Assembly (NCBI GenBank): GCA_036971615.1
Contig: JAYKKR010000035.1
Span: 186,001 to 250,000, forward strand
DNA: 64,000 nucleotides
From: Amyloporia xantha
Lineage: Eukaryota > Basidiomycota > Agaricomycetes > Polyporales > Adustoporiaceae
Direction of reading: 5' to 3'
Shown here: piece after piece, positions 60,492 to 64,000 of the stretch
Numbering within the stretch: position 1 is the stretch's first letter
Layout: every line of letters begins with the position of its first letter
Made by a program: the position numbers and the translations under genes
Notes under the pieces: model-generated
What the model was told of the DNA's origin: nothing
What the model saw: only the letters and a program-made list of their open reading frames with translations
Databases searched by the model: none

Positions 60492-61484
60492 GATCCCTGT
60501 ACTTAAAACTGTCCTTAAACTGTATTAAACAGGTCTTAATTGTCTTAAATGGGACAATAAGTACAGCGAAGTGCAATTGAGCAGATAAGGTAAATTTGTT
60601 ATTTGCTAATGTCCATGGCTTCTTGTGAGCCTTAGGTGTCTGTGTCTGTGTCTGTGCTCTAAGGCTCCAACCATTTCATCTATTTACTGTTTATAAATAT
60701 TATAACTGTATACTGCTTATGTTGTTATGTTTAACTACTGCCACCCCAGTAAACTGTAAATAAACAGTATGTAAACAGTAAACAGATGTGACAAATGTTT
60801 TTCTAGGAGATGTTAAATATCATGCATCCAACAAGGCCAGAACAGGTCTGACATCCAGACTCAGTCACATGTAACTGGCTGCACTGATAGATAATCACTT
60901 TTATTGGGAGATATTTGCACAGTTTTTTAGAGAAGGAGGGAAATATTCTCACTTTGATGAAAGGTCATGACTAATTTCTTTTTGTACCAACTTTTTATTG
61001 ATTATATTCATCATAGGCACAGACTGTTGCACTGAGTGTTGGCTGTATAAAGGATTATTGAAGAATTTGAGGACATATTGCTTTCATTTCCTTGTATGTA
61101 TATGTGCCGTTTATACTGTTTATTTACTATCTATATACTGCATGACACATCTCACAAGGGTCTAATGAGCCCTTTGTGACAATTGTGAATTGGACAAATA
61201 CTTATGTAAAGTAAAGACCGGGTTCAGTGATGAACTATGGTCAGTCGGCCCTGGTCAGCCTACTCAGAGGTTTCACTGGCTCTTGGCGACTTGGCAGAGG
61301 CTTTGTCTGCAAGAAGATCAGAAGATCAGGCTACCCGGCAAGGTTGGCTGATGTGTCCAGGTACTAATCAGCAAATGTCAAATTTACCTTGTCTGTTTTA
61401 TTGCACTTAGCTGTACTTATTGTCCCATTTAAGACAATGAAGACCTGTTTAAGACAGTTTAAGGACAGTTTTAAGTAAAGGGAT
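60492..61484. mobile_element. Non-autonomous element with ~120-bp terminal inverted repeats
   Basis: The left end gatccctgtacttaaaactg continues through ccttaaactgtattaaacag, ttgtcttaaatgggacaata, agtacagc and aaggtaaatttg to about 60611. Reading the minus strand from 61484 gives gatccctttacttaaaactg, ccttaaactgtcttaaacag, the same ttgtcttaaatgggacaata, agtacagc and aaggtaaatttg, to about 61366. The 750-bp interior has no gene but contains several cagtaaac / gtttactg motifs. The size and TIRs suit a MITE-like or deleted DNA transposon. A target duplication was not resolved. Confidence 0.8.
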
Positions 61485-61496
61485 CCACTGGATGTA

Positions 61497-62633
61497 GGTA
61501 TTGATCTTTTTGTGGGAAAGATTGAAAAAGATTGAAAAAAGAGTTTAAAGGGGTTTACCATATTTAGCACCTTAACACTGATAAAATACCAAGATAAGAT
61601 TGATTAAAAGACAGAAAAGAATATTGAAAAGATATCATGAACAGATTGAAATAAGATTGAAGAAAAGACTGAAACCCACCTTATCTGTCTTGTATCAATC
61701 TGTTTTATCAATCTGTTTCCAATATTACAGGCAAAAAGATGAAAGTGAGGTTGAAATAAGATTGCAATAGGATTGATGGGAAATATTGAAAAAGGACTGA
61801 AAAAGGATTGTGATAGCTATGTCACAGTATTTTCAAAATCTTGTGACATGAAAGATAGAAATAAGATGTGACCACATGTTTTCAATCTTTCCATTCAGAC
61901 TTGAGTCTCATAGGATGAAGAAAAGAATGAAAAAAAGACTGAAATGAAACAGAAAAAGGATTGAAAAATAAAGCTGAAATAAGACTGGAATAGAATTGAA
62001 ATAAGATTGAAATAGGATTAAAATAACATCAAAAAAGGATTGAAACAAGATTGGAACAAGATCGATGACACTCACGTTTGTCTCTTCCAATCTTGTTTCA
62101 ATCCTTTTTTGATGTTATTTTAATCCTATTTCAATCTTATTTCAATTCTATTCCAGTCTTATTTCAGCTTTATTTTTCAATCCTTTTTCTGTTTCATTTC
62201 AGTCTTTTTTTCATTCTTTTCTTCATCCTATGAGACTCAAGTCTGAATGGAAAGATTGAAAACATGTGGTCACATCTTATTTCTATCTTTCATGTCACAA
62301 GATTTTGAAAATACTGTGACATAGCTATCACAATCCTTTTTCAGTCCTTTTTCAATATTTCCCATCAATCCTATTGCAATCTTATTTCAACCTCACTTTC
62401 ATCTTTTTGCCTGTAATATTGGAAACAGATTGATAAAACAGATTGATACAAGACAGATAAGGTGGGTTTCAGTCTTTTCTTCAATCTTATTTCAATCTGT
62501 TCATGATATCTTTTCAATATTCTTTTCTGTCTTTTAATCAATCTTATCTTGGTATTTTATCAGTGTTAAGGTGCTAAATATGGTAAACCCCTTTAAACTC
62601 TTTTTTCAATCTTTCCCACAAAAAGATTAATAC
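61497..62633. repeat. 1.1-kb near-perfect inverted repeat (hairpin)
   Basis: Left arm about 61497-62056, loop about 28 bp (62057-62084), right arm 62085-62633. The arms match almost base for base: atctttttgtgggaaagatt opens the left arm and its reverse complement aatctttcccacaaaaagat closes the right. The inner ends are ggattgaaacaagattggaa and ttccaatcttgtttcaatcc. The main difference is an extra gattgaaaaa-type unit in the left arm. It contains no coding frame; the left arm is built largely of A-tract words such as agattgaaata. Confidence 0.9.
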
Positions 62634-64000
62634 ACGGGCAGGTCGCGCTATCAAACCTGGTTCAACCCCAGGAACTTTGTGCTGTTGATACGACCTATGA
62701 AACCCTAACCCCTGCACAAGGTGCGAACAAAAGGGCAAAGGAATCGAGGAATCGTAATAAGAATGGTCTAGGTGTGAGGGAGTTTGTCACGAGTTGACAT
62801 CGAGCGTTTCTTCCTTTCTATATACGGACAATTTTCTCCTTTTACTCATCGTTATTTTCCCCTCTTATTTGAACAGCCATTCTACTATACACGAACACAG
62901 CGAGCTCCCTGTTCATGGACTTAGACGTGTCGACCATTACAGGTCACATGTCCCTTTCCCACGGACTCCGTCCCGCCTTCCCTTTACGGACGTTTACTTA
63001 AGCACGGTGCCGACCGACCTCGGGCCCCGACCGGGCTCCGCTAACGACATCACTTATGACTCATAGCCTGCTTACTCAGGCTGCGCACAGACCACCTGCG
63101 CACGGACCATGTACATAGCCTGCCCTGAACCTGTGTAGTATATAAGGTAGCACGCCTCTGCCTGGGGACTTCAGTTTTGACCTCTTGTCCCTAGGTAAGC
63201 CAAACCCTGCTTGTACTTACTTACCATTACTTACTTCTATTTATCTTGTCCCTAGCCTCTGATTCGAGCTTTGCTCATTGTCGCTTTGATAAGATCCTAG
63301 TCGAACGCCCTCAGCTCTTGTTAGGTTTGTCCGTCCTCTGTCGCTCGACTCATAGTCGCGACAGAGTTAGCAGGAAGGTGTCCTGTGTTTCGGCGAATGC
63401 GAAGCAGCATCTCGAAGGCGTACAGAGAATACTCGAAGGACTCGAAGTATGTCGAAGAATGGTCAAAGTGGCTCGAAGGATCATGGTGTCGGAGTGCAGT
63501 CGGAATATCAAAGAATCGAAGGAAATCGGGGCGAATATTGAAGCAAGTCGTAGAAGAATCGAAGAGTGTTGTGATAGAATCGGAGGATCATCGTAGGGAA
63601 TTGAAGCGAAGCGTGGGCATAGTAGAATCAAAGCGTAGTCGAACACTCAAGCGTAATCGAGGCTCTAGAGAGGAACTGACACAAACTCGACTTAAGAGCT
63701 CTGTACTGAGGGGGAAACTAGGTGGAATATAATGTATGGAAAGAGATAGCTAAGACAGGATTTTATACTACTACTCAGAACAATCTATGAATAATTGGGA
63801 GTGGCACACTAGTATGAGTGGCTTGCATTGTCTAATGATGACACTGATTTCTATATTAGGCTCGAAGATCGAATGGCCGAGGGACTCGGAGTGGCACAGA
63901 GTGATACATGTGTTCTCCTGCTGCTCTATTGTTCGCTCAAAATGGCTAGGCTTCTTCGAAGGAATGTCTCAAAATGTCGAAGCATCGGAGCATTGTGTCG
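62634..64000. other. Promoter-like segment, possibly from a retrotransposon LTR
   Basis: Base composition returns to the host average. A TG-starting segment, tgtcacgagttgac (62785), is followed by a TATA box (tatataagg, about 63140) and a repeated word cttgtccctag at about 63185 and 63246. The span gtaagcc...ccctag between the repeats has the form of a 62-nt leader intron. Downstream sequence to 63.7 kb repeats the word tcgaag many times and no domain is seen in any frame. An LTR plus leader is one explanation; a unique gene promoter is another. The right side is cut by the window edge. Confidence 0.3.

Noticed and set aside
62655..62685. tRNA-like T-arm (ggttcaacccc)
   Set aside because: No acceptor stem, D-arm or anticodon arm at the right spacing.
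63246..63732. Two overlapping ~115-codon plus-strand frames
   Set aside because: Openness follows from the repeated tcgaag word, which lacks stops in several frames; no domain content.
1..64000. CRISPR arrays, bacterial-type operons, rRNA genes
   Set aside because: Nothing of the kind was seen; the sequence is eukaryotic with spliceosomal introns throughout.

Overview
The window is nuclear DNA of a filamentous basidiomycete, most likely an agaricomycete wood-decay fungus. Host genes carry many 47-80 nt GT-AG introns. The gene families (DUF6535, DUF6533, Zn2Cys6 regulators, F-box/LRR, laccase, tnp2-type CACTA transposase) are typical of Agaricomycetes. The laccase suggests a white-rot polypore, but that is inference. 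Splice sites below were assigned by hand from GT-AG signals, reading phase and remembered family consensus. No search or alignment was run.

Layout. 1-12.8 kb is accessory: a DUF6535 membrane gene, an aldo/keto reductase with an apparent one-base frameshift, and a decaying tandem pair of DUF6533 seven-helix genes. 12.8-19.9 kb is a compact housekeeping block: a GPATCH1-type splicing factor, MAK11 (60S biogenesis, convergent, 41 bp gap) and mitochondrial GatA, divergent from MAK11 across 146 bp. 20.1-27.4 kb holds two tandem paralogous Zn2Cys6 regulators; the second has a 7-nt microexon inside its zinc cluster. 29.2-35.6 kb has a divergent CK2 alpha kinase, a GLTP-fold protein lacking two sugar-binding residues, and a protein with four tandem C-x2-C...W-x2-H-x3-C modules that I do not recognise. 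39.1-41.4 kb is a 12-exon laccase, and 42.1-44.0 kb an F-box/LRR gene.

From 44.4 kb the window becomes mobile-element territory: a CACTA transposon with a full-length tnp2 transposase, a long foldback, then four co-oriented minus-strand genes (50.2-57.7 kb) ending in an Spt5-like NGN/KOW protein, with a small divergent membrane-protein gene beside them. This group is my best candidate for an undescribed system. From about 57.8 to 62.6 kb the sequence is AT-rich and gene-free, with a 135-bp tandem repeat, a 1-kb element with ~120-bp terminal inverted repeats, and a 1.1-kb near-perfect hairpin. The last 1.4 kb has a promoter-like, possibly LTR-derived segment.
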